DNA of 64,000 bases from Cryptomeria japonica (GCF_030272615.1 NC_081405.1:608890677-608954676); one strand, 5' to 3'; shown: positions 24,066 to 36,392, numbered from the stretch's first letter. Program-made: numbers and translations. Notes: generated from the letters alone by a model not told the origin.

Positions 24066-24305
24066 TAAGCATTTTTATAGAGTTTGGTTCAAGTAGACCA
24101 TCCTGTTTTATTAGATCCATCCTTAAATCTCATGGGGAGATCTTTCAGGTGATATAGGTAGTCAAAATATTATGCATTCAGTGATAATAATAGGGGGAGA
24201 ATGCATATTTATAACAAAACAATTATGTGTCTATTCTGTCAAGCCCTTTGCCATTGTTTCAAAGGGGGAAAAGTTTTGTGTGGTTTATAAAGGTTGACAT
24301 CAATG

Positions 24306-24319
24306 CCAAAGGGGGAGAT
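24306..24319 (+). promoter_or_regulatory. Polypurine tract of C
   Basis: CCAAAGGGGGAGAT directly before the TGTTGGCATTAAG start of the 3' LTR. It is bracketed by the perfect inverted repeat GTTGACATCAATG (24293-24305) and CATTGATGTCAAC (24337-24349). Confidence 0.9.
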
Positions 24320-26347
24320 TGTTGGCATTAAGTTGTCATTGATGTCAACAATTAAGAAGATGAAGAAAATAATACGTGTCCCTAAATGTGGATTTGACTT
24401 TATAGATGTTTTGATAGGGATAGAGATGCAAAGATCTGAATGACTAGTGATGGCATAAAGATCAAGTGTGACCACCAACAGTATAGAGCATAAGTGTTGT
24501 TGCAACATCATATAACACACCATGTTAGTCACACAAGGGAAAGAAGGATGTGAGTCATTGGGACATGAAAATAAATAAGAAACACACAAGAAATTGACTT
24601 GGAAATGCATTTGTGTGTGATGGTGACTCAAAAAAAAAATAGCTACAACTGTGTATAACACGTCATGTTGGTTACACAAATGTTACAAGTGGTGTGCATA
24701 ACACACAAGTTATCACAATCTATGAAATTGCAGAAGGTGATTGAGATGTCAATAATATGATTGTTGTCACCAAATATGCCAATAACAGAATAGGTTAGTT
24801 GTGTTGGTTTTGCAAGAGCGGATGTCAATAACGTGACAAGATAATCGCCCTGCTATCCCGCAATAGGAAGAATGGAAGTTAAAAAATTATGTGGTGTAAC
24901 TTTAGAGAAGTACAAATGGCATCCCCCGTAATCTTGCATCAAGTCAGAGGAGAGAAAGAAGTTCTTGTGAGATAACATTATAATGAAGCTATTTGGTTCC
25001 CCCACTACCCCACGCTTATGAAACTTATGGGAGGTGACCATGTGGGGCAAAATGAATAGGAGGAGGTTAAGGCTTCCCGCCATATTTAACCATGTAAAAT
25101 GGTCAAATGATGGTCTTGTGGGGTAACTCGAAGTGAATGAAGAGATGGAGCCCACTATCCCATGATATTAAAGATTGAAGGGTCGATTCTCTACAAGGAG
25201 AGAAGTAATTGTGACACACCAAGGAATATTTACTGAAGATGCTTATCCTGCATGGGTAAAATGGGCTAGTTAATGATAATACGAGGAAATGAGTGGAAAG
25301 GAGTTAGTGGCTCCTACCATCCCATAGTGTATGTCGATGAAGACAAAGGTTCATAAGGTAGTTGACTAACATTGACTAGATGGTAGTAAAATCAATAGAT
25401 GTGCTATCATGCCATCCCATAGGAAGTAGGTTACTACAAAAAGCACATGACACACAATGTTATACAATCAACAAAAAATGTCAATTCAGCACACTGCCAT
25501 CATGGTATATTTGACCAATTTTTTTTTGTCATATCTAGAAGGTTGATGGTCCTGATTTAAAGTCTTTGAACAATATAGGTTCATATGATTTTTTGCATCT
25601 GGGAACTTGAATTGCCAACTAGAGAAAATGAGAATCGACTAAATGGATGAATCTAATGCAACATAGGAAATTGAACAAATCATGATAATGATGTAAACCA
25701 CCTATTATGATCTATGATCGACCAACCATATAGAGGTGAATATAGAATTTATAAAGACATGGTATGTTCACCAACCAAGCTAATGAAAAAAATGATGAGA
25801 CAACTATTATTTGTTTGAAAAGGGTGGATAGACAAATATTTTTAGATCTATGCTATACAAAGGATAAGAAATAGTTGTAGAAGTAAACCAGAGTGAAGAA
25901 GGATAGAAGATGTTAGAGAGATAATTGTAGATGATAGAAGGTAGAGAACAAGGCAGAAAACAAAGATTTTCTTGCAAAGATGAAAAGAAGACAAGTTCAG
26001 AGAGTCAAAAACTAGAGCAAATATCCGAGTGTAGAGGATTAATGTTGAAAACAAAAGACAATTAGTACGGTGTTACAAAACCTCATTTCTAACAAGGTAC
26101 ATAAATTGTATTTGTTTACATGTTTATTGTAAATCTCTGAGTGGGTGCTCAGAGCTAATGGTTGGTGCTCCTTTGGGTTACTGGCCATAAACTATAGGGG
26201 TTAGTTCTCCTTAGGTTAGTGCCCTAAACATTGTAATCAGTTTTCATTGTGAGGTTGGATTGGAGTAGTAAACTCTAGTAGAACTTATTATCAATTTTTT
26301 TCCCATATTACGTCTCCCTCATACATCTTGTGTCTTGTGTGTATGTG

Positions 26348-28090
26348 TGTCTTGAACATAATGTACCCCTCAAACGGGGGGTGAATCAGTGGTTCCTAAA
26401 ATATTTTCTTTTTAAACCAATTCTTGAGTATCGGTTAACAATGTAAACACTAAAAAATCAAACTAGTAAGAGAAGAGTGGATATCAAAAGAGCCAAACAC
26501 ACAAATGCATAACCCACAACACCAGATGTACGAGAAAAAACCCATTATGGGAAAACCTTGGTGATAAATTTTGCTAGAGTCTACTACTCCAATACAACCT
26601 CACAATGAAACAATAGATTACAATGATTTAGGGCACCAACCCAAGAAGAACTAACCCCTATAGATTTAGGGCACCAACACAAGGAGCACCAACCCCTGCA
26701 CTAAGCACCAACTCAGTGTAATATAATGCAATATAATTTTAATGCAATGAAAGCATCTAGTTACAAATGAGTTCTGCAACACTTGATCAACCAATGTCTT
26801 TTGGTGAACAACCTCCTCTTCTTCACTGGTTCTCACACTGTCAGTAATTAGATTACTATCTCTGATCACTCACCAGTTACTCCTAGCCTTTCTTCTCTCT
26901 CTCTCAGCCTGACACTTCACAGTGTCACTCTTGGATGCCTTTCTAACCAATCACTCCTTACTAGTACACTTGAATTTTAAGATTGTAACAGTTTATCGGT
27001 TACTCTGTCTCTACCGGTTAGACCCTCTCACCAGTTTAGCCTCCTAACACACACTCTAACTCTCTCAGAAATACCCTTAGGCAAATAATATTTCTTCTTT
27101 ATTAAGTTCTCTTTCCTCTCACACCTTACATTCAACATCAAATCCTTTCAATATCAAGTTGACATATTTATCGGTGAGGGTTCCCACCAAAAGCAACATT
27201 TAAATGGTGTCTGGCTAGGTTTTTCCTTCACCAACTCAATGCATATTAGATTTGATCTAATATTCTTTTCTGGAAGGATTATTTGCATCACACCGAACAA
27301 CACCAACAACTCCTCTCTTTTCAATGTGTGCTTTCTTTTTTTGGATGTCTACGATACACTTTTATATGTTTTTCTATCAATCACCATTAATGGCCTAGTT
27401 ATTTCCTTGGGAAAGCAAGTACAGAGATCAGATCATCTTGCAAGATACGTTCAATCACCTTGCTACCTTGTCTTCCTCAAGCAGCAACATTCTGTCATCC
27501 TCCCATGATTTTTGGGTTCTTCATTAATTCTAACCTATTTGTTGACTATGACATTGATGAATACCTCACCGACCTCTGCGTGCTCGCCACCCGATTTCCA
27601 CCTATCATCCTTGTCAACATCCACCTAAGATCGGTTTGCAATGTCTGTTTGGCATCATCTTCAGTCTTTTATATTGATTTGACATCCTTCACCAACCAAG
27701 ACTAACAACCGGGTCAACCCACCTTACCGATATAACCTAACTTCACTGATTGACCTTCATACCTGGTGACCTATTCTCTATCAGTGGATCAACTTAGCCT
27801 TCCATCAAACATTCTAGTCCATATACTATCTCCATTTACCAGTAGCATTAGACTTCTCTATGTATACCAATTCACATCCTTTTGTTCTTATTTTCTTTCT
27901 TACTTTGCCTTGTAGGTGGGCCTTCTTTATCAGTAGATGATGCATTTCATGTGTACTGGTAATATACCTTTCTATTTGGTAACACACATAGTGGTTGACA
28001 TCATCATGTCTTACTTCACCCATACCGGTCACTAGTACTTACTCACCAGCGACCATGCTTTACTAGTTGACATCAATGACAACACTAACA
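26348..28090 (-). repeat. 3' LTR of E
   Basis: Aligns with 33594-35293: both contain GTGGTTCCTAAAATATTTTC, CCTCACAATGAAACAA, and the stretch with TTTGTTGACTA near 27540 / 34735. The inner end abuts the polypurine tract. Confidence 0.88.
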
Positions 28091-28104
28091 ATCTCCCCAT
28101 TTGG
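28091..28104 (-). promoter_or_regulatory. Polypurine tract of E
   Basis: The minus strand reads CCAAATGGGGAGAT against the TGTTAGTG start of the 3' LTR. Bracketed by a perfect 13-bp inverted repeat, 28065-28077 and 28106-28118 (AGTTGACATCAAT / ATTGATGTCAACT). Confidence 0.85.
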
Positions 28105-28359
28105 AATTGATGTCAACTCACTGCAAGTCTTCACACCAGTAGATTTCTCCCCCTTTGACACAATAACAAAGGGTCAGGATACTTTATTCTCCCCCTTAGG
28201 CAAAACTTCTCTTAGTGATTACAGTCAATGCTGAGACATACAACCCTAAACTTTTCCTATGATCAATATATGGTTCAAGAGATATAGATACTCCTATGAA
28301 CTCCCCCTAAACCAAATATCTCCTTACAAACTTAAGTGCATGAGGCAGGTGATACAACT

Positions 28360-29150
28360 CCCAACTCGAGTCTTAAGTACCCAAAAGTGCTTACTGGTAA
28401 TGGTTTGGTAAAGATGTCTACCACTTGTTTTCCTGTAGGGACATATTCCATCTTTACTTCCTATCCTTCAACCTTATCTCTAATAAAATGATACTTGATG
28501 GCTATATGCTTTGTCCTTGAATGCATCACTAGGTTCTGTGATATGTTGATGGCACTTGAATTATCACAATGGATGGGAATAGGATCAGAGATGTCCACCT
28601 GTATGTCCTTGAGGGTTTTCTTCATACAAAGCACCTGAGAGAAACAATAATGTATTTTGCTTCAACAATTTAAAGGGAGATTGAATTTTTCTTCTTACTA
28701 AGCCATGAGACCAACCAGTCGCCTAGGAAGAATGCACCACCACTTGTGCTCTTCTAGTCTTCAATGCAACCTTCCCAATCAGCATCAGTATATGCTTCCA
28801 AGATGAATTCCCCTTGTTTAGGGTACCATAATCCATAATTGAGTGTCCCTTACAGGTACCTAAACATTATGCTTACTGCATTCATATGTGACTTCTTAGG
28901 TTCCGCTTGAAATCTATCCACCATACACACTGACTGCACTATATCTGGTCTAGAAGTAGTAAGATACCATGGATCTATACAATGTCTATCACAATATTCT
29001 TTCTTAGTTTGCTTCCAATCACCATAGGGGTAGTCACCAGTTTGTAGTCCTCCATTTGAAACTTATTTAGCATATCCTTTGCATACTTGGTTTGTAAGAT
29101 AAAGATTCCCTTATCTAGCTATGATATCTGCAAACCAAGGAACTATGTCA
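28360..29150 (-). pseudogene. E: RNase H region
   Basis: Minus-strand Copia RNase H remnants, recognised by their match in order and wording to the same region of C: LNYGLWYPKQGEFILEAYTD-type sequence near 28820 and the HSRTKHIAIKYHF-type block near 28490-28530. Fossil part of E. Confidence 0.75.
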
Positions 29151-29159
29151 ATTCTCCAA

Positions 29160-29949
29160 GCATTGACATCTCAAATTTTGACTGCATCTAATCAACCATA
29201 TCTTTGCAAAGAGTGTCCTTGTTGCCTCCAAAAAGGATTTCATCTACATACACAACCACAATGATCATGTGATTTCTCTCTTCCTTGATGTATAGATTGA
29301 TGTCAGCACTTCCCTTTTTGAATCCTTTCTCCTTCAAGTACTGATCTATCCTTGAATACCATTCTCTAGGACCCTACTTTAAACCATACAAGGCTTTCTT
29401 CAGCTGACATACAAAGGTTTCATCATCATGTAACATAAACCCTTCCGGATGCTCCATGTACACTTCATCTTCCAAATTTCCATTTAGGAAGGCAGATTTT
29501 ACATCCATTTTATATACCTTATAACCCTTGTAGGTGGAAAAAGATAGAAACATCCTAATTGCTTCTAATCTAGCTACCAGTGCAAATGTTTCTTCAAAAT
29601 CAATTCCCTCTACTTGAGAGTAACCCTTGCACACAAGTCTATCTTTATGCCTAACAATTTTACCTTCTTCATTCATCTTGTTCTGGTAGAGCCATTTGGT
29701 GCCATTTATGTGCTTGTCTTCTGGTCTAGGGACTAATTCCCAAGTCTTGTTCTTCTCAATCTCTTGCAACTCTTCTTCCATGGTATCCATCCATTTCTGA
29801 CTTTTGTTGGCCTCATTCAATGTTTTAGGTTCTACTTCAGTCATGACGTAGAAATTGACTCGTTCATCATTTCGGGCAATTCTTCTCCTAGTCCGTACAC
29901 CATCACTCTTATTACGTAAAATTTGTTCTTCTGGATGGTTTATATGCAC
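29160..29949 (-). pseudogene. E: reverse transcriptase region
   Basis: Clear minus-strand Copia reverse transcriptase: [59 protein letters not shown] and KKALYGLK are readable. Fossil part of E. Confidence 0.9.
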
Positions 29950-30033
29950 ATACCAGTTAGCAACCTTTTTTTATGCTTCTTTTAGTTCATTGTCTGACCA
30001 AGCTTCTTCACCTTCATCACCAGAATCATCATA

Positions 30034-31046
30034 CTAGTTCCCTTGTACTTGTCTTCCTTTGTGCATATCCTCATCAACTCTTACATGCACACTCTCAATG
30101 AATCTTCTTAGTCTTTTATTGTAGCATTTATAAGCCTTGTTGTTAGTTGAGTAAACTAGGAAGATTCCTTCATCACTTATAGAATCAAAACTACCTAAAC
30201 CATCCATATGTCTCTTGATAAAATGCTTACTTCCAAATACCTTGAAGTACTTGACTGATGGTTTCTGGTCATACCATAACTCATAAGGTATCATTATGTT
30301 GTTTTTTCTTAGTTGAACTCGATTCAAGGTATATGCAGCAGTATGAACCACTTCCTTCGAGCACATGTCCGACAAACTTAGCTCATTTAACATGGTTTTG
30401 ACCATCTCCCTGGCTATCATGTTCTTCCTTTCTACCACACCATTTTTCTATGGTGTCCTAGGGGATGAGTATTTCCTTTTGATTCCATGTCTATCACAAT
30501 AATCTTCAAACTCAATTGATTTGAATTCTCCCCCTGATCTGATCTTAGGCATTTCAACTTGCACCCACTTTCCTTCTCTACCATTTTCGGAAAGATCTTG
30601 AATCTGTCAAATGCTTGTGAATTGTCTTGTAGGAAAGTGACCCATGTCATTCTTGAATATTCATTAATGAAGAGAAAAAAATATATTTGATTGGCAAGAG
30701 CTCTTGTTCTAGTTGGACCACATAGATCTGTATGTACAAGTTCAAGTGGTCTTGAGATGTTGTGTTATTTTGTCTTGAAGCTTGATTTAGTCTACTTCCC
30801 TTTCACACATTCCTCACAGAATATGCTTACCAGTTTGACGATGGGTGGAATGTTTCTCACATATCCCTTTTTGCTTACTAAAACTAGCTTATCAAAATTT
30901 ATGTGGCCTAATCTTCTGTGCCACAACCAACTTTGATCCACTTGTCCCAACATGCATTAGGATTCAAAACATTCTTTCAAATTGTATACATTACCATCTA
31001 TCTTCTTAACTTCAGCTGCAACCTGACCGGTACTCTCCTTATTTAT
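30034..31046 (-). pseudogene. E: integrase region
   Basis: Minus-strand integrase remnants: MTWVTFLQDNSQAFDRFKIF, KCLRSDQGEN, VVERKNMIAREMVKTML, YTLNRVQLRKN, YELWYDQKPSVKYFKVFGSK and EGIFLVYSTNNKAYKCYN. Upstream near 30690-30930 are the zinc-binding and first core segments. Fossil part of E. Confidence 0.87.
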
Positions 31047-31340
31047 CTAGGAGCCAGTAGAATTAAAGGTGAATTTATAACCTTTATCACACATTTGACT
31101 CACACTCAATAAATGTTTCATCAAGCCTTCCATATAATACACATAATGTGGTTTCATTTTGTCATCAATATTTAGAGTACCTTTTCCCTTTATCTTGATA
31201 GATGAGTTGTCTCCAAACCATACTGAGCCACCATTTCTTTCTTCAAGTTTGATATATTTATTTTTATCACCGGTCATGTGGTTGGAACAACCACTATCTA
31301 CAACCCATAGATTTCTTCTTTCAGCATGTAGGGCAGTCTA
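31047..31340 (-). pseudogene. E: protease region
   Basis: Minus-strand remnants MTGDKNKYIKLEERNGGSVWF and VYYMEGLMKHLLSVSQMCD, with the D-S-G-type motif region just upstream (near 31290). Fossil part of E. Confidence 0.82.
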
Positions 31341-31479
31341 CACTATCAGACTTGATTCTACTTTGTCCTTTTCTTTCTCAACCCAAATCGGTTTATTTTC
31401 CTTCTTCTTATCGGCTGCAATTTCATTCTCTGGTTTGGCTACTGATTCCTAATCAGGATCTATCCTCTTCTGCTCAATT

Positions 31480-33520
31480 TTCCTATTCTTACAAATCTTT
31501 TGTATATGTCCAAACTCTTGACAACTATAAAATTTCACATTTACATTGAAAGATGAATCTTTGAAACTATTTTAGGACATCAATTTACTCTTCCTACATT
31601 CAAAACTCCTATGACCAAATCCATTGCACTGATAATAGATAACTTTCATATCCTTGAGTGCATTAAATATATTTCTACTTTCATAACTCATAGTGGGATT
31701 ATTTTCTAATCTACAATCAGCTAACCTATGTCCAAATTTGTTACATCGGTAATAATAACGATGAAAGTTTGGAACATATCGGTTAGGTTGCCTTGGTGCT
31801 ACAAACGTCTATCTCACCAGGGGTCTTCCTTTTATTCTACTAACTAGTGAATTCTTCAAGATCAACCCTTGTATTTCTCCTAATATATGTATTCCGGTAC
31901 ATTGAGTGTGGCCTCTAGTTTATTGATTGCATATATTGCTTTGTGTGGTGGTTTCTAACAGCTTTTGCATAAGTCTTCTTGTCGCTGTGAATGATTTCTT
32001 TTCTTCACCTTCACTAGAAGAACTAAACCGTATCTCCTTACCGGATGTGTCTTTTTTTTTGAACTTTTTCCTTCTTCAAATCCTAAGCCACCAGTATCTT
32101 TAGATTGCTTCTATTTGCTCAACATCTTGTGTAAGGCTTTTGTGCTACCCTCAAATTTTCTCTTCATTTCCAGTTCATCCTTACTCTTTTCAAGCTCTTT
32201 TCTGAGCTTCACTATTTCTGCTTCTAGATCTTGATGCCTTGTTTCCTTCTTCATTAGATCAGAGGATGTAACTTCACATATCCTCTTGGTTTCTTCCAAT
32301 GGGAATTTTAAGTTAGAGATAACTTGATTGGACTCATCCAAGGATTTCTTCAAGACACCTTGTTCTTCTATTGCAGCAAGCTTGACCTACATGAGTTCTC
32401 TTCTTACCTCTCTTAACTCCTCAAGAGAACTTATGAGCTAACCTTCTAGATCCACTTTGGCTTCAATGTCTTCTTCTTTTGCATCTTCACCAACTGGTTC
32501 ATCTAGTGCCATAAAGAGATTAACTTCTCTTTCATTCTCATGTTAGTAATCTTCTCATGCACTTTCTTCGTCTGTGGCATCATCGTCAATAGTTTACTAT
32601 TGTTCTACTTTTGGTAGCCTCTTCTTCCTTTCCGGTAGACATTCCTTTCTTTCTCTTTACCAGTAGATCTACCAAAACTTCTTTGCTCATCTCCACCGGT
32701 TTCATTATAAGGACATTTTGTAGCAAAGTGTACAACTTTACCACAGTTGAAGCATTTGAGTGGTAACTTTCCTTTATACTTGCTGGATTCTCTCTTGACA
32801 TTTTTGATAAATTTTTCTACCTCTGCATCTGAGTCTTCATTAGATCCTTTATGAGAAACCTCTTCCTTGTCTTTTTTGGTGGAGTTGAATGCTTCCTCTT
32901 TCCATGAAGATTCTTCATCGGTTGTTCTCATTTCATAGGCTGTTAGAGAGCCAAATAGCTTATCCTTTGTAAAGGTCTTCAGATCCTTGGCTTCATCTAT
33001 GGAAAAAACCTTAGTACTATACTTAGATGTAAGAGATCTAAGTACCTTCTTGACAATAATCTCATCAACAATTTCTTCTCCAAGTCCTCTGATGTTGTTC
33101 ACAATTTCATCTACTTTGTGAAGGTAGTCTACAATCTTTTCTTCATCTTTCATCTTGATGCCTTCAAGCAGACATCTTAGTGATTGCATCTTGGCCTCTT
33201 TGAATTTAGCATCTCCTTCAACTAACCTCTATAATTTATCCCATGTCTCCTTTGTGGATGCATAGTGCATGACCTTGACAAACTCATTATCTGACAGCCC
33301 ACTTAAGATAGCATGTTTAGCCTTTGTATTATTCTCATACTCCTTCTGAGCATCTGGATCAGTGGGAGGAATACTGGAGACAATATACCCATTCTTGATA
33401 GACATCCACACATCAAAAACAAGAGAGGAAATTTAGGTCTCCATTCTTCTACTCCATAAGCCATAGTTAGATCCATCAAACATGGGATCTTTTGAGGACG
33501 TAGATTCATTTCTTGCCATT
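31480..33520 (-). pseudogene. E: gag region
   Basis: Minus-strand SIRE-type Gag remnant. Near 33510 it starts with MARNESTSSKDPMFDG; then AKHAILSGLSDNEFVKVMHY and IVDYLHKVDEIVNNIRGLGE (capsid); a zinc knuckle KCFNCGKVVHFATKCPY at about 32740; and an acidic and coiled-coil part (32111-32353, EAEIVKLRKELEKSKDELEM). Further Cys/His-rich stretches lie at 31480-31760. Fossil. Confidence 0.85.
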
Positions 33521-33581
33521 ATGTTCCTTGACAAGAATCTACCCAAGCTAGAGAAAGATTTATTCAATTGGGAACCTAGGA

Positions 33582-33591
33582 TCTGATACCA
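33582..33591 (-). promoter_or_regulatory. Primer binding site of E
   Basis: The minus strand reads TGGTATCAGA, complementary to initiator tRNA-Met, two bases inside the 5' LTR. Confidence 0.88.
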
Positions 33592-33593
33592 AT

Positions 33594-35293
33594 TGTTGGA
33601 CATAAAGTACCACTAAGATGGGGGTGAATTAGTGGTTCCTAAAATATTTTCTTTTTAAACCAAGCCTTGAGTACTGGTTAACAACCTAAACACTAAAAAA
33701 TCAAACTGGTTAGATAAGAGTGCATATCAAAAGAGCCAAACACAAAAATGCATAACCCAGAACACAAGATATATGAGGAAAACCCAATATGGGAAAAAAA
33801 TTAATGAGAAATGTTGTTGAAGTCTACTGCTCCAATCCAGCCTCACAATGAAACAACAAATTGCAATGATTTCTGGCACCAACCCAAGGAGCACCAAGCA
33901 CCAACTCAGTGTAAGATAATGCAATACAATTTTAATACAATGAAAGAATGTAGTTACAAATGAGTTCTGCAACAATTGATCAACGAATGTCTACTGGTTA
34001 ACAAACCTCCTCTTCTTCACTAGTTCTCACACTGCCAGTAATCAAATTACTCTCTCTAATCACTCACTGGTTACTCCCATCGTTTCTTCTCTCTCTCTCT
34101 CAGCCTCACACTTAATAGTGTCACTCTTGGATTCATTCCTAACCAATCACTCCTTACCAGTACGCTTGACTGTTAAGATTGTAACAGTTTACTAGTTACT
34201 CTTTCTCTACCAATTAGACCCTCTCACTAGTTTAGCCATCTAACACACACTCTAACTCTCCGAGAAATAACTCTTAGGCATATCGCATTTCTTCTTTCTC
34301 GGGCTCTCTTTCTCCTCACACCTTGCATGTAGTATCAAATCCTTTCAATCTCGAGTTGACATATTTATCTGTGAGGGTTCCCACCAAAAGCAACATTCAA
34401 ACGGTGTTGTCTTAGGTTTTTCCTTCACCAACTCGATCCTTATTAGATTTGATCTGATCTTCTTTTCTGGAATCATGATCTACATCACACCAAACAATAC
34501 CGCCACCTCCTCACTTTTCAATGTGCATTTTCTATTTTTGGATGTCTACAACATGCTTTTCTACATTTCTCTCTCAATTGCCATTAATGGCTTAGCTATT
34601 TCCTTCGAAAAATGGGTATAAAGATCATATCATCTTGCAAGGCTAGTTCAATCACCTTGCCACCTTGTCTTCCTCGAGCCACGACATTCCTTCATCATCC
34701 CATGATTTTTGGGTTCTTCATTAATGCCGACCTATTTGTTGACTACTATGTCGATGAATACCTCACTGACCTCTATGTGCTCGCCACCTGGTTTCCACCT
34801 GTCATCCTTGTTGGCATCCACCTATGCTCAGTTTTTTATTTTAGTTTGGCATCATCTTCAGTTTGCTATGTTGATTTGACATCCTTTACTGACCAAGACT
34901 AACTACCGATTCAACTCACCTTACCAGTATAACCTAACTTCACTGGTGGATCTTCATACCTGCTGACCTCTTTCTCTGTCAGTGGATCAACTTAGCCTTC
35001 CATCAAAGATGTTGGTCCATCTACTAAGTCCATTTATTAGTAGCATTAGACATCTTTGTGTATACCAGTTCACATACTTCTGTTCTTCTTTGCTTGCCTT
35101 CTTTTCCTTGCCAGTGGACCTGCTTTACCGGTAGATGATGCATTTCATGTGTATCGGTAACATTCCTTTATGTCTGCTAACACACATGTTTGTTGACATC
35201 ATCATGTATTACTTCACCCATACGAGTCACCACTAGTTACCCACCGGTGACCATGCCATACCAATTGACACCAATGACAACCTAATCCCAACA
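33594..35293 (-). repeat. 5' LTR of E
   Basis: About 1700 bp, minus strand from TGTTGGGATTAGG at 35293 to the primer binding site. Aligns with 26348-28090. Near the inner end it has the GGGGGTGAATTAGTGG stretch found in SIRE-type LTRs. Confidence 0.88.
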
Positions 35294-35409
35294 ATGTGTG
35301 TTCTAATTTGATTTGCATCCTTAGTATTTGTACACTTAGTTTTTTTTTCTAAAAAATTATAGATTCATTGATTCACCCCCCTCTCAGTGACCTATTCGTT
35401 TCCTTCAAC

Positions 35410-35470
35410 TTATGACTAGGTGTCCAAGTCTCTTGACACGTGAAACAAATTTTCTCTATTCTAATTTAGT
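35410..35470 (-). pseudogene. F: zinc-knuckle-like stretch
   Basis: The minus strand reads KICFTCQETWTPSHK, very like the Gag zinc knuckle of Gypsy elements (CF.CG..W.PGH.C). Element C is inserted immediately beside it. It lies just downstream of the PDS5 fragment, so the two may once have belonged to one Gag-region frame. Fossil part of F. Confidence 0.5.
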
Positions 35471-35561
35471 TCTTACTCTTTTTGGGAGACCCTGTAACCT
35501 ATAAGCCCATTGAGATTAGTTCATATTTAGTCATTTGTTTCTTGAACCTTTCAATTTTCTG

Positions 35562-36165
35562 CTAAATCAAATCCTTTGAAAACTCATAAGCCATAAGTGA
35601 TCTATTATGGTCCTTTCTCCAAATGGATAACAAATCTAATTGCAACTGCCTAGAGATAGCATCATCTTCCTCCACAATTAAGGACAAAATAGTTTGCATA
35701 CTTACTTTAACACTATCTGAATGTTGCTTTATGATTTTGTTTAAACACATTAAAACATTTGAAGAATCAATTTATCACATGTTTGAGCTCCAACATAATA
35801 ACAAATGATCTAGTTGTTGCCTTAATTTATAAGATCTTAGCCCTCTTACCAGAAGTAGGGGCTTTGATATCATGTAACCCATGAAGAATCTCCTCAATTT
35901 GTAGAAACTTTCTTAGTAAATCATCATTGTAGGGTGCTACAAGAGTTATTATTATTTTAATTGCACTAAGACAACAAGAAACTGTAAGTCTTACCTCTTC
36001 ACAACGATGTTCCAAAAACTTGTGGTGAATCAAAGTGAGTATTGTTGGCTTCAAAGCCCAATTGAAATTCCTCCAATCTGATTGGTCTCCATTGGACAAA
36101 TATGAGTTTAATTCCTCCAACAAAGAAAGAACATCACCTAAAATTTTCATAGACTCCAATTCTAA
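35562..36165 (-). pseudogene. PDS5-like cohesin-associated gene fragment, captured
   Basis: The minus strand reads VLSLLEELNSYLSNGDQS, LKPTILTLIHHKFLEHRCEE, VRLTVSCCLSA, VAPYNDDLLRKFLQ and PTSGKRAKIL in the first part, then HSDSVKVSMQTILSLI and EEDDAISRQLQLDLL in the second. This is the N-terminal HEAT-repeat region of plant PDS5 proteins, which bind cohesin and regulate sister-chromatid cohesion. About 200 residues are represented, against more than 800 in whole PDS5 proteins. The piece appears intronless, where plant PDS5 genes have many introns in this part, so it was probably captured from mRNA. It lies between the F primer binding site and the zinc-knuckle-like stretch. It is no longer open throughout. 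The family call is from memory of PDS5 sequences. Confidence 0.75.
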
Positions 36166-36381
36166 TCCAGGTATATAGAGTCAATTTCCCACTTCCTTTC
36201 CTTTTTATTGATCCCTTGACTACTCACACTGAAAAAGTATCATTAAATTCTTTTGAGAGAGGACCCATGACAAGTTCTTCTTTTGGCTTCATAATGTTTT
36301 CCCTGAGTTAACTTTTGTATTCTTCACCACTCTTAGTATAAACTTTGACATCCAACAATGTAGGTTGGAAGACTCAATAGA
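36166..36381 (-). other. F: leader between primer binding site and PDS5 fragment
   Basis: About 215 bp of non-coding leader. No frame or motif recognised. Confidence 0.5.
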
Positions 36382-36391
36382 TCTGATACCA
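36382..36391 (-). promoter_or_regulatory. Primer binding site of F
   Basis: The minus strand reads TGGTATCAGA one base inside the 5' LTR; complementary to initiator tRNA-Met. Confidence 0.85.
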
Positions 36392-36392
36392 C

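Larger units (their letters stand above)
26348..35293 (-). mobile_element. Copia LTR retrotransposon E (SIRE lineage), fossil
   Basis: Minus-strand element, about 8.9 kb, inserted in the 3' LTR of C with a perfect 5-bp duplication ATGTG (26343-26347, 35294-35298). LTRs 26348-28090 and 33594-35293; primer binding site 33582-33591; polypurine tract at 28091-28104. Gag, protease, integrase, reverse transcriptase and RNase H remnants lie in Copia order. Broken, with many breaks. The LTRs differ by about 12-14 % by eye. Confidence 0.9.
16452..35407 (+). mobile_element. Copia LTR retrotransposon C (SIRE lineage), fossil
   Basis: Plus-strand element inserted in F (flanks AATTA / ACTTA). Order: 5' LTR 16452-18799, primer binding site, gag, protease, integrase, reverse transcriptase, RNase H, polypurine tract, 3' LTR starting at 24320. 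The 3' LTR is interrupted by element E (26348-35293) and resumes at 35294-35407. Broken, with many breaks. The LTRs differ by about 15-20 % by eye. About 9.8 kb without insertions, normal for SIRE-type elements. Confidence 0.88.
24320..35407 (+). repeat. 3' LTR of C, split by element E
   Basis: Parts 24320-26347 and 35294-35407. The second part resumes with TGATTTGCATCCTTAGTATT, matching the 5' LTR near 18695-18770 (TTATTTGCATCTTGAGTATT), and ends at CCTTCA as the 5' LTR does. Element E fills the gap with a 5-bp target duplication, ATGTG. Confidence 0.85.
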
